Shown here: piece by piece, positions 7,974 through 15,206 of the stretch | Layout: every line of letters begins with the position of its first letter | How positions within the stretch are numbered: position 1 is the first letter of the stretch | Assembly (NCBI RefSeq): GCF_900573885.1 | Contig: NZ_UPSE01000565.1 | Location: 124,001 to 188,000 of the forward strand | From: Pseudomonas viridiflava | GTDB lineage: Bacteria; Pseudomonadota; Gammaproteobacteria; Pseudomonadales; Pseudomonadaceae | DNA length: 64,000 bases | Direction: 5' to 3' | The notes under the pieces: model-generated | Seen by the model: only the letters and a program-made list of their open reading frames with translations | The model's database searches: none | Told to the model about the DNA's origin: nothing | Program-made: the position numbers and the translations under genes

Positions 7974-8660
7974 TCAAAACGCTTGGCGGTTCCTCTTTTG
8001 TAAATAATTAACCAGTACGACACCGGCACTGCACAGCACTAAATAAACCGCCGCCGTAAACAAGTAGAACTCCACTAATTGGCCATTGCGCTGGCCCATT
8101 TGCCCGGCAGCGCCGAGAAAGTCGTTGAGGCTGATGACGTACACCAGCGAGGTGTCTTTCAGCAGCCCGATGGTCTGGCTGACCAGCGCCGGACTCATGT
8201 TGCGCAACGCTTGCGGCATCACGATCAGGCGCAGGCACTGCAAGGTGCTCATGCCCAACGCTTTGCCGGCCGCCATCTGCCCGCTCTTCACACTGTTGAT
8301 GCCGGCGCGCACCACTTCGCAAAAGTACGCCGACTCGGCCAGCACCAGCGCGATGATCGCCGAGTACAGGGCCCCCACTGTCAGGTACGGGTCTCCCGTA
8401 ATCGCCCTGAGCACAAACGGCATCAGAAAAAACATCCAGAAAATCGTCAAAATCAGCGGAATGGCGCGGAACAGATTGACGTAGCCCGCCGCCAGTTTCG
8501 CCAACGGCCGCGGGCCGTAAATGCGCACCACGGCCAGCACGCAACCCAGCGAAAATCCCAGCACCAGCGCGACGGCTACCAACAGCAGCGTGGTCTGCAT
8601 GCCCTGCCACAAATAGGGCAGCGCCGGGATGATGCCGCTCCAGTCAAACTCGTAACTCAC
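7974..8660 (-). CDS. Polar amino-acid ABC transporter permease (GltK/HisM type)
   Basis: This 228-residue protein has five or so membrane segments and the EAA loop of polar amino-acid permeases. Family landmarks are YVNLFRAIPLILTIFW and AESAYFCEVVRAGINSVKSGQMAAGKALGM. With its partner it forms the membrane channel of an importer. It starts with GTG overlapping the stop of the previous permease gene (GTGA, 4 bp), so the two are translationally coupled. No ATP-binding subunit gene follows; the next gene downstream is the AraC regulator, so the ATPase must come from elsewhere. Confidence 0.9.
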   Translation of the reverse strand: MSYEFDWSGIIPALPYLWQGMQTTLLLVAVALVLGFSLGCVLAVVRIYGPRPLAKLAAGYVNLFRAIPLILTIFWMFFLMPFVLRAITGDPYLTVGALYSAIIALVLAESAYFCEVVRAGINSVKSGQMAAGKALGMSTLQCLRLIVMPQALRNMSPALVSQTIGLLKDTSLVYVISLNDFLGAAGQMGQRNGQLVEFYLFTAAVYLVLCSAGVVLVNYLQKRNRQAF

Positions 8661-9403
8661 CTGAGCGCCCCGGCTTCGCGCAGCTCGGGCACCGCGGTTT
8701 TGATTTCCAGATGGCGCATCACCAGCACCACGACGTAGGTAATGCCCATGTAAATCAGGGTGGCGGCGATAAACGATTCAAACGGCTGACCGGAGAACTC
8801 GCTGATCTGCCGGCTCTGCCCGGTCAGCTCCATCAGCCCGATGGTCAGGGCTGCCGCGGAGTTCTTGAACACGTTCATAAAGTCCGACGTCAACGACGGC
8901 AGCACCACGCGAAACGCTTGCGGCAGCAGCACGAACCGGTACACGCCCCAGCGCCCAAACCCCATGGCCCGCGCCGCCATGGCCTGTTCTGCCGACACGG
9001 CCTGCAGCCCCGCCCTCACCTGCTCCGCCACGCCTGCCGTGGTGTACAGCGTCAGGCACATGATCACGCTCAGAAACTGGTTCAGCATCGGGTTCATCTG
9101 CTTCAAGGCATCGCCCCAGGCTGTCGGCAGCAGTTCGGGAACCACGAAGTACCAGAGAAACAACTGCACCAGCAGCGGCGTGTTGCGAAAGCAATGCACA
9201 TACACCGCCGCGCTCCAGCGCACGGCCTTGCTGGCCGAGCCTCGGGCGATGCCAGTGAGCGTGCCCAGCACCAGCGCCAGGCCCCACGACAGCAACGACA
9301 GCGCCAGCGTCCACAACACGCCTTCGGCGAGCAGCAGCCCATACAGGCCCTCGCCTGTGATGGACGGTTTGAGGAAGAAGCTCCAGTCCCAGCTGTAATT
9401 CAT
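8657..9403 (-). CDS. Polar amino-acid ABC transporter permease (GltJ type)
   Basis: This 248-residue permease resembles GltJ/AatQ of glutamate/aspartate importers. It shows CFRNTPLLVQLFLWYFVVPEL, a conserved segment of that subfamily, and AEQVRAGLQAVSAEQAMAARAMGF as the EAA loop contacting the ATPase. It pairs with the downstream permease, with which it overlaps by 4 bp, and with the periplasmic binding protein encoded 22 bp upstream. The substrate could be an acidic or sulfur-containing amino acid; the adjacent PLP enzyme favours the latter, by inference. Confidence 0.9.
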   Translation of the reverse strand: MNYSWDWSFFLKPSITGEGLYGLLLAEGVLWTLALSLLSWGLALVLGTLTGIARGSASKAVRWSAAVYVHCFRNTPLLVQLFLWYFVVPELLPTAWGDALKQMNPMLNQFLSVIMCLTLYTTAGVAEQVRAGLQAVSAEQAMAARAMGFGRWGVYRFVLLPQAFRVVLPSLTSDFMNVFKNSAAALTIGLMELTGQSRQISEFSGQPFESFIAATLIYMGITYVVVLVMRHLEIKTAVPELREAGALR

Positions 9404-9424
9404 AAACGTGCGGTCCTGAAAGGC

Positions 9425-10312
9425 TTACTGAAGCGCCCGGTCGTTGGGGTTCTGGTAGAGCTGCGCGTTTTCCGCCGACAGCGGTGCGTGTATCTCCAGA
9501 CCGCCTTTCACGTTGATTCGGGTGTTGAAGTATTTGTCATAGAGCTGGTGCATTTCCCCGGACTGTTGCATACCGACAATCACCTCGTCGGCCAGTTTCT
9601 TGAACGCCGGATCGTCCTTGCGCAGCATGCAGCCGTAGGCTTCGAGCGACTGCGGCGTGCCGACCACGGCCCACAGTTCCGGCTTTTTCGCAGTGGCGAT
9701 ATTGCCGTAGAACATGATGTCGTCACCCATGGAAGCCACGGCGCGGCCGGTTTCGACCGTGGTGAAGTTGGAGATGTTGTCTTTCGATAACAGGATACGG
9801 ATGTCGAGGTTTTTCTCGCTGTTGAGGGTGCGCAGCAGGCGTTCGGAGGTGGTGCCGGCTTCCACCACTACCGACTTGCCCGCCAGGTCGGCGAAGTCCT
9901 GCACACCTGAGTCTTTGCGGGTTAACAGCCGCGTGCCGACGACAAAAAACGTATTGGAAAACGCCACCTGTTTCTGCCGCTCGGTGTTGTTGGTGGTGGA
10001 GCTGCATTCCAGGTCGACGGTTTGGTTGGCCACCAGCGGAATTCGGGTTTGCGGCGTGAGGTTGAGGGTGTTGATCTGCAACGTGTCCAAGCCCAGTTCT
10101 TGCTGCGCACGCCGGGCGATGCGCTGAGAAATCTCCCAGGCGAAGCCTGCATGGTTGCCGCTGTCGTCAATGAAGTTGAAAGGGGTCGAGGCCTCTCGCG
10201 TGCCGAGGGTAATGGCGCCGGTCGCTTTGATTTTGTCCAACGTGCCGGCGGCATGCGCCAGCCCCAGTTGAGCCACCAGCAATAGCGGAGCGAGTGCCAA
10301 GACCTTGTTCAT
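9425..10312 (-). CDS. Periplasmic amino-acid-binding protein of ABC importer
   Basis: The 295-residue protein starts with a signal peptide (MNKVLALAPLLLVAQLGLAHA, cleavage near residue 21) followed by a type-II binding-protein fold of the glutamate/aspartate (GltI) class. Marks are GAITLGTREASTPFNF, the conserved VDLECSSTTNN and the FADLAGKSVVVEAGTTSE segment. It captures the ligand in the periplasm for the two permeases downstream. The start at 10312 was chosen so that the signal peptide is N-terminal. It follows the PLP-enzyme gene by 19 bp, so transport and catabolism are one unit. Confidence 0.9.
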   Translation of the reverse strand: MNKVLALAPLLLVAQLGLAHAAGTLDKIKATGAITLGTREASTPFNFIDDSGNHAGFAWEISQRIARRAQQELGLDTLQINTLNLTPQTRIPLVANQTVDLECSSTTNNTERQKQVAFSNTFFVVGTRLLTRKDSGVQDFADLAGKSVVVEAGTTSERLLRTLNSEKNLDIRILLSKDNISNFTTVETGRAVASMGDDIMFYGNIATAKKPELWAVVGTPQSLEAYGCMLRKDDPAFKKLADEVIVGMQQSGEMHQLYDKYFNTRINVKGGLEIHAPLSAENAQLYQNPNDRALQ

Positions 10313-10331
10313 CGTATGTGCTGCCCTGTGG

Positions 10332-11552
10332 TTATTTTTTCGAAAGCGTCGCAAGCGCCAGTTCAAGGTCGCGCTGCAACTGGTCCAAGGGTTCCAGGCC
10401 GATATGCAAGCGCACGATCCATGGTGAGTCTTTCCACGGCACAGAGGTGCGCGCGGCACTGATGTTCGCCATTGCCACCAGGCTTTGCGTGCCGCCCCAA
10501 CTGGCGCCGATCTGAAAGTGCTTCAGGCTGTCGACAAAACGCTCGATGCGGGCCTGATCGGTTTCACGCAGGGTGAAACTGATCACGCCGTTGCCGCCGC
10601 TGAAGTAGCGCTTGAAGCGTTCATGCTGGCTGTCGCTTTCCAGTGCCGGGAAAAATACCCGGTCCACGGCCTCCACGCCCATTAGCCATTTGGCGATGTG
10701 GTAACCGCGTCTGGCGTGTTCGGCCAGGCGCACCGGCAGGGTCTGCAAGCCGCGCAACACCAGGTACGCATCACTCGCCGCAACGCCGGTTCCCAGCGCC
10801 ATGAACGCCGTTTTCAGGCGCTCGAACAGCTTGCGGTCTTTCACCGTGCACACGCCCATGCACACGTCGGAGTGGCCGCTAGCGTATTTGGAAAGCGCCG
10901 TGCTGACGATGTCGACGCCATGCTCGAAGCAATTTATCTGCCCCAAACCCCATGCGTTATCCATCAACACCAGGCTTCCGTTCTTGTGCGCCTGTGCTGA
11001 GATGACCGAAATTTCCTGAATTTCCATGGTGTACGAGCCCGGCGACTCCAGCACTACCAGGCGCGTGGAGTCGGTCAGCCAGGGCTCGATGGTGGCTGCG
11101 TCCGCCGGGAAAAACGTGTGGGTGATGCCGTACTGCGCCAACAGCGAGGTGCACAAATCCCGCGTGGGGCCGTACACGCAGTCGGCCAGCAACACGTGAT
11201 CGCCCTGCTTGAGCAGCGCCAGCATCGGGTGCGTGACGGCAGCCAGCCCTGACGGCACCAGCAAGCTGAACTCCCCACCTTCAATAGTCGCCAGTTGCTT
11301 CTCCAGCGCGCGGCCGGTTGGCGTGCCGTACAGGCCGTAGCTGAAGCCGTCGAACATGCGCTCCGAGCGATTCAAAAAGCTGCGCGCCGAGGTGTAGGTC
11401 AGCGTGGACGCATGGTGAACCGACATATTCAGCGCCGTGAATTCGGGCATCAGCGCGCGAATGGGGCGAAGGTCAGCGGGCAGAAAGAGTGATTTCACGG
11501 AGGGCCTTTGGCGTTGCCAGGTTCTTAGGGTTCCGAAATTGACCGATTGCAC
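10332..11552 (-). CDS. PLP-dependent Cys/Met-metabolism enzyme (cystathionine beta-lyase-like)
   Basis: This 406-residue protein belongs to the trans-sulfuration family. It shows FSYGLYGTPTGRALEKQLATIEGG, the phosphate-binding LVPSGLAAVTHPM, DNAWGLGQ where the aspartate contacts the PLP ring nitrogen, and the Schiff-base lysine in STALSKYASGHSD. Such enzymes cleave or exchange the gamma or beta side chain of cystathionine-like amino acids; the product most resembles MetC-type lyases. The start is uncertain: GTG at 11552 follows GGAAG, while GTG at 11498 lacks a clear site. It heads an operon with an amino-acid importer and is divergent from a LysR regulator, so its substrate is probably the imported amino acid. 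Confidence 0.85.
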   Translation of the reverse strand: MQSVNFGTLRTWQRQRPSVKSLFLPADLRPIRALMPEFTALNMSVHHASTLTYTSARSFLNRSERMFDGFSYGLYGTPTGRALEKQLATIEGGEFSLLVPSGLAAVTHPMLALLKQGDHVLLADCVYGPTRDLCTSLLAQYGITHTFFPADAATIEPWLTDSTRLVVLESPGSYTMEIQEISVISAQAHKNGSLVLMDNAWGLGQINCFEHGVDIVSTALSKYASGHSDVCMGVCTVKDRKLFERLKTAFMALGTGVAASDAYLVLRGLQTLPVRLAEHARRGYHIAKWLMGVEAVDRVFFPALESDSQHERFKRYFSGGNGVISFTLRETDQARIERFVDSLKHFQIGASWGGTQSLVAMANISAARTSVPWKDSPWIVRLHIGLEPLDQLQRDLELALATLSKK

Positions 11553-11609
11553 GTATAACTTCCAATGCGAAGATGTGTTGCATCAATTCATATTTGATAT
11601 AGGCAAACG

Positions 11610-12494
11610 ATGAACCCGCGTCAGATCGAAGCGTTCCGGGCAGTGATGGTGACGGGCAGCACCGTGCGCGCCGCCGAGATGATCCACACCTCGCAGCCGG
11701 TCATCAGCCGTCTGATCGGCCAACTGGAAAGCAACTTGCGTTTCAAACTGTTCGAGCGCGAGTCGTCACGGCTGCGGCCGACACCGGAAGCCAAATCGTT
11801 ATTCGTCGACGTGGAAAAGCTCTACTCCGGCATGGACCAGCTTGAAAAGAAGGCGAAAAGCCTGCGCGAGGGCCGCAGCGGTCTGCTCTCCATCGCCTGC
11901 TTGCCGGCCATGGCCTATGGGCCGATGCCGAAGTTTCTGGCCGAGTTGCAGCGCCAATTGCCGGACCTTTCGGTGCGCCTGGACATCTGCTCCTCCAATG
12001 AAGTGCGCGAACTGATCGCCAGCGGGCGCTGCGACATCGGTTTCGCCGCCGAAGAAATCGACACCCACGGCATCGTCGCGCGCAGCATCGCCCGCCGCCG
12101 CGCCTTGTTGGCGGTGCCGGTGGACCATCCGGTGGCGGCGATGAGCGAGGTGTCGGTGCTGGATCTGGCCGACTATTCGTACCTGGGCTTGTCGTCCACC
12201 GACTCGACCCAACGCTTTCTCAATGGCGTGATGGCCGAAGCCGGCAAAGCCCTGCGCATTACCATTGAAACACCGTACACGCTAACCATCGCCTCGCTGG
12301 TGGTCAGCGGCGCCGGGGTCGGGCTTGTCGACCCTATCGCCCTGGAAGCCTTTGAATGGCCGGGGCTGAAATTGCTGCCGCTCAAAGAAGACATCTACTT
12401 CAATACCCTGGTGATCCACAGCGCCACGGCGCCGCTTTCGGCGCCGGGCAATCTGCTGGTGAGCATTGCCGAGCAGCACCTGGCCGGCCACTGA
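11610..12494 (+). CDS. LysR-family regulator, probable controller of the divergent PLP-enzyme/ABC operon
   Basis: This 294-residue protein has an N-terminal winged HTH (MNPRQIEAFRAVMVTGSTVRAAEMIHTSQPVISRLIGQLE) and a C-terminal periplasmic-binding-like effector domain (about residues 90-290). The HTH sequence is of the NocR/OccR/LysR subgroup that often governs amino-acid catabolism. It is divergent from the PLP-enzyme operon with only 57 bp between the two starts, so it almost certainly binds that gap and responds to the imported amino acid or a product. The last two points are inference from arrangement. Confidence 0.9.
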   Translation: MNPRQIEAFRAVMVTGSTVRAAEMIHTSQPVISRLIGQLESNLRFKLFERESSRLRPTPEAKSLFVDVEKLYSGMDQLEKKAKSLREGRSGLLSIACLPAMAYGPMPKFLAELQRQLPDLSVRLDICSSNEVRELIASGRCDIGFAAEEIDTHGIVARSIARRRALLAVPVDHPVAAMSEVSVLDLADYSYLGLSSTDSTQRFLNGVMAEAGKALRITIETPYTLTIASLVVSGAGVGLVDPIALEAFEWPGLKLLPLKEDIYFNTLVIHSATAPLSAPGNLLVSIAEQHLAGH

Positions 12495-12560
12495 CGGTGG
12501 CCGGCGGACAATACCGCTTCAACCCCCTACTCTTTGCTATTCGCCAAGCCGGATGTCGTC

Positions 12561-13475
12561 ATGGATAGATTTCAGGAAATGAAGGTGCTGCTGGCCGTGA
12601 CCGAGGCCGAGAGCTTTGCTGGCGGCGCCAAGCTGCTGGGCATGTCGCCGCCCAGCGCCACCCGCGCCATCGCCGCGCTGGAGAGCCGCCTGGGCACCGT
12701 GCTGCTGGCGCGCAATACCCGCAGCCTGCGGCTCACCGAAGCCGGGCGGCGCTATGTGGAAGACTGCAAACGCATTCTGCTGGAGCTTGAAGAGGCCGAG
12801 GAACTGGCCGCCGGCAGCGCCTTGCGTGCGCGCGGCAACCTGACGGTAACGGCGCCGGTGATGTTCGGCGAGCTCTACGTTATTCCGCTGATTACCAGCT
12901 ACCTCGCCGCTCACCCGCAGGTGTCGGTGAATGCGCTGCTGGTGGATCGCCTGGTGCACATGGCCGACGAAGGCGTGGATGTGGGCCTGCGAATCGGCCA
13001 GCTGCCCGAGGGCAATTTCAATGCCCTGAAGGTCGGCGAAATTCGCCCGGTGGTGTGCGCAGCACCGGCGTTTCTCGACCGCGTGGGTCGGCCAACGCGG
13101 CCGGACGATTTGCTCGGCGCGCAGGTGGTGATGTCTTCGGCCAGCACCTTGCTGAGCCACTGGTACTTCAACGGCCCGGACGGCAGCCAGAGCGTGACGC
13201 CGCAGCCGCGTCTGGTGGTCAGTTCCAATCAGGCGGCCATCAATGCCGCGCGCATGGGCTGGGGGTTTACCTGCGTGTTGTCGTATCAGGTGGCCGAAGC
13301 GGTTGCCAAGGGCGAGCTGGAAATCGTGCTCAGCGAATTCGCCACCGCGCCCATACCGGTGCACCTCGTTTACCTGAGCGGCAAACAGGTGTCGGCCAAA
13401 GTGCGCACCTTTGTCGACCACTGCTACGAGCGCCTGGTGAACGACCCGGCGCTGCAACAGCTCAGCGCCCCATAA
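12561..13475 (+). CDS. LysR-family regulator
   Basis: The 304-residue protein begins MDRFQEMKVLLAVTEAESFAGGAKLLGMSPPSATRAIAALE, a typical LysR winged HTH, followed by the linker helix and an effector domain. Key effector-domain landmarks include MADEGVDVGLRIGQLPEGNF. It was started at 12561 because translation from 12534 would add nine residues before the conserved start. The neighbour 4 bp downstream is another LysR gene of the same subgroup, so the pair may be a local duplication. Targets are unknown but the GST and oxidoreductase genes that follow are obvious candidates. Confidence 0.88.
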   Translation: MDRFQEMKVLLAVTEAESFAGGAKLLGMSPPSATRAIAALESRLGTVLLARNTRSLRLTEAGRRYVEDCKRILLELEEAEELAAGSALRARGNLTVTAPVMFGELYVIPLITSYLAAHPQVSVNALLVDRLVHMADEGVDVGLRIGQLPEGNFNALKVGEIRPVVCAAPAFLDRVGRPTRPDDLLGAQVVMSSASTLLSHWYFNGPDGSQSVTPQPRLVVSSNQAAINAARMGWGFTCVLSYQVAEAVAKGELEIVLSEFATAPIPVHLVYLSGKQVSAKVRTFVDHCYERLVNDPALQQLSAP

Positions 13476-13479
13476 CGCC

Positions 13480-14394
13480 ATGCGTACGCTGCCCAACCGT
13501 CATCAGCAGATGCACGCATTTGCCACCGTCGCCCACACCGGCAGCCTGGCGGCAGCGGCGCGCGAGCTGAATGTGTCCACCGCCACCTTGATGCGCACCG
13601 TGGCGGCATTGGAGGCGCGGCTGGGCGCCACCTTGTTGCAGCGCAGCCCGCGCGGCGTAAGCCTGAGCGCCGTGGGCGAGCAATTTGCCGAGCGCTGCCA
13701 GCTGATTCTTGCGCAAACCGCCGAGGCCGAACGCTCCGCCAGCGGCCTGCACAGCGATGCCGTGGGCAGGCTGACGGTGTCGATGCCACTGCTGATGACC
13801 CACCAGGTATTTATGCCGTTGGCGGTGGATTACCTCGACGCCTTTCCCGACATGCAGCTGCTGACCCAGGCCCGCGAAGCCTTGCCCAAGCTGCTGGACG
13901 ACGGCATCGACGTGGCGCTGGTGGTGGGCCATCTTCCCGACTCCACCGGCTTTGCCGTGCAGGTCGGCGAGGTGCGGCCGATCATCTGCGCAGCGCCTGC
14001 CTACCTCGCGCAATGGGGCGTTCCCGGCAGCGCCGATGAGTTGAAAAATCACCGCACGCTGGTCGCCAGCGCCACTGGCCAGGGCAATGAATGGCGGCTG
14101 CATGGTGAGAACGGCACGCGCTCGGTGCGCACCGCGCCGGTGCTCACCTGTTCCACGCAACAAGGCGCCATTCAGGCGGCGGTGTGTGGCTTGGGGCTGA
14201 TTCGCTGCCTGCGCTATGAAGCCCACCACGAGCTGCAGAACGGTTTGCTTGAACCCGTATTGCACGCCTTCCCGGCGCCGCCGTTGCCCGTGCACCTGAC
14301 TTACCGCGAAGGTCGCAAAGCCAACGGGCGGGTGCGCAGCTTTGTCGATTTTATCGCCCCGCGCCTGCGTGCCCATCCGGCCTTTCGCCCCTGA
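13480..14394 (+). CDS. LysR-family regulator, paralogue of the preceding gene
   Basis: This 304-residue protein has the LysR HTH MHAFATVAHTGSLAAAARELNVSTATLMRTVAALEARLG and an effector domain with LDDGIDVALVVGHLPDSTGFAVQVGEVRPIICAAPAYL. The same positions in the preceding protein read DEGVDVGLRIGQLPEGNFNALKVGEIRPVVCAAPAFL, a close match. Both proteins are 304 residues long. The ATG lies four bases after the stop of the first gene, so the two are co-transcribed. Two co-expressed LysR paralogues could form heteromers or respond to related effectors; this is inference. Confidence 0.88.
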   Translation: MRTLPNRHQQMHAFATVAHTGSLAAAARELNVSTATLMRTVAALEARLGATLLQRSPRGVSLSAVGEQFAERCQLILAQTAEAERSASGLHSDAVGRLTVSMPLLMTHQVFMPLAVDYLDAFPDMQLLTQAREALPKLLDDGIDVALVVGHLPDSTGFAVQVGEVRPIICAAPAYLAQWGVPGSADELKNHRTLVASATGQGNEWRLHGENGTRSVRTAPVLTCSTQQGAIQAAVCGLGLIRCLRYEAHHELQNGLLEPVLHAFPAPPLPVHLTYREGRKANGRVRSFVDFIAPRLRAHPAFRP

Positions 14395-14525
14395 AGGCGG
14401 CCGGTTATTTCACAAACTGAAATTCTGCATTGCCCGGCGTGGCGATTCTGCTCAACGGCCGGCGGGCGCAGCATGCCTGCACAGCGTCACATTCAGTCGA
14501 CGCCCCCTCCAGCGGAGTGCACCCC

Positions 14526-15155
14526 ATGCCACAGCAGCCGATCACCCTTTACCACTTTCCCCTCTCCGGCCACGCCCACCGCGTTGAGCTGATGCTTTCG
14601 CTGATGGACCTGCCGACGGAGGTGGTGTTCGTCGACCTGGCCAAGGGCGCCCACAAGCAACCGGAATTTCTCAAGCTCAACCCGTTCGGCCAGGTGCCGG
14701 TGATCGACGACAACGGCACCGTGCTCGCCGACTCCAACGCCATTCTGGTGTACCTGGCAAAAACCTACGGCGAAGGCCGCTGGCTGAGTGAAGAACCCGC
14801 CGCCGCCGCACGGGTGCAGCGCTGGTTGTCGGTGGCCGCCGGGCAAGTGGCATTCGGGCCGGCAGCGGCACGGCTGGTGACGGTATTCGGCGCCTCGTTC
14901 AATGCCGAAGAAGTGATCAACCGCGCCCACAACCTGTTCGCCATGATGGAACGCGAACTGGCCAGCACCCCATTCCTGGCCGGTGCGGAGCCGAGCATTG
15001 CCGACGTGGCGAACTACAGTTACATCGCCCATGCGCCCGAGGGCAACGTGTCGCTGGAGGCCTATCCCAACCTGCGCGCCTGGCTGGCTCGAGTGGAAGC
15101 GCTGCCGGGTTTTGTGCCGATGCCGCCGACCGCTGCCGGCCTGCTCGCCAACTGA
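14526..15155 (+). CDS. Glutathione S-transferase
   Basis: The 209-residue protein has an N-terminal thioredoxin-like domain (ITLYHFPLSGHAHRVELMLSLMDLP, with the usual active-site Ser/Tyr region) ending in PFGQVPVIDDNGTVLADSNAILVYLAKTYG, the glutathione-binding motif with cis-proline and ESxAI-like DSNAI. A helical C-terminal domain (residues 90-205) follows, with AGAEPSIADVANYSYIAHA. It should conjugate glutathione to an electrophile. The start at 14526 is where the conserved strand begins. It precedes the fusion oxidoreductase and may protect against or process the same compound. Confidence 0.92.
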   Translation: MPQQPITLYHFPLSGHAHRVELMLSLMDLPTEVVFVDLAKGAHKQPEFLKLNPFGQVPVIDDNGTVLADSNAILVYLAKTYGEGRWLSEEPAAAARVQRWLSVAAGQVAFGPAAARLVTVFGASFNAEEVINRAHNLFAMMERELASTPFLAGAEPSIADVANYSYIAHAPEGNVSLEAYPNLRAWLARVEALPGFVPMPPTAAGLLAN

Positions 15156-15206
15156 TCGTCGCGCCCCGCTGCCGGTCAGCCCGGCAGCTCACAAGGAGGA
15201 CCGCCC

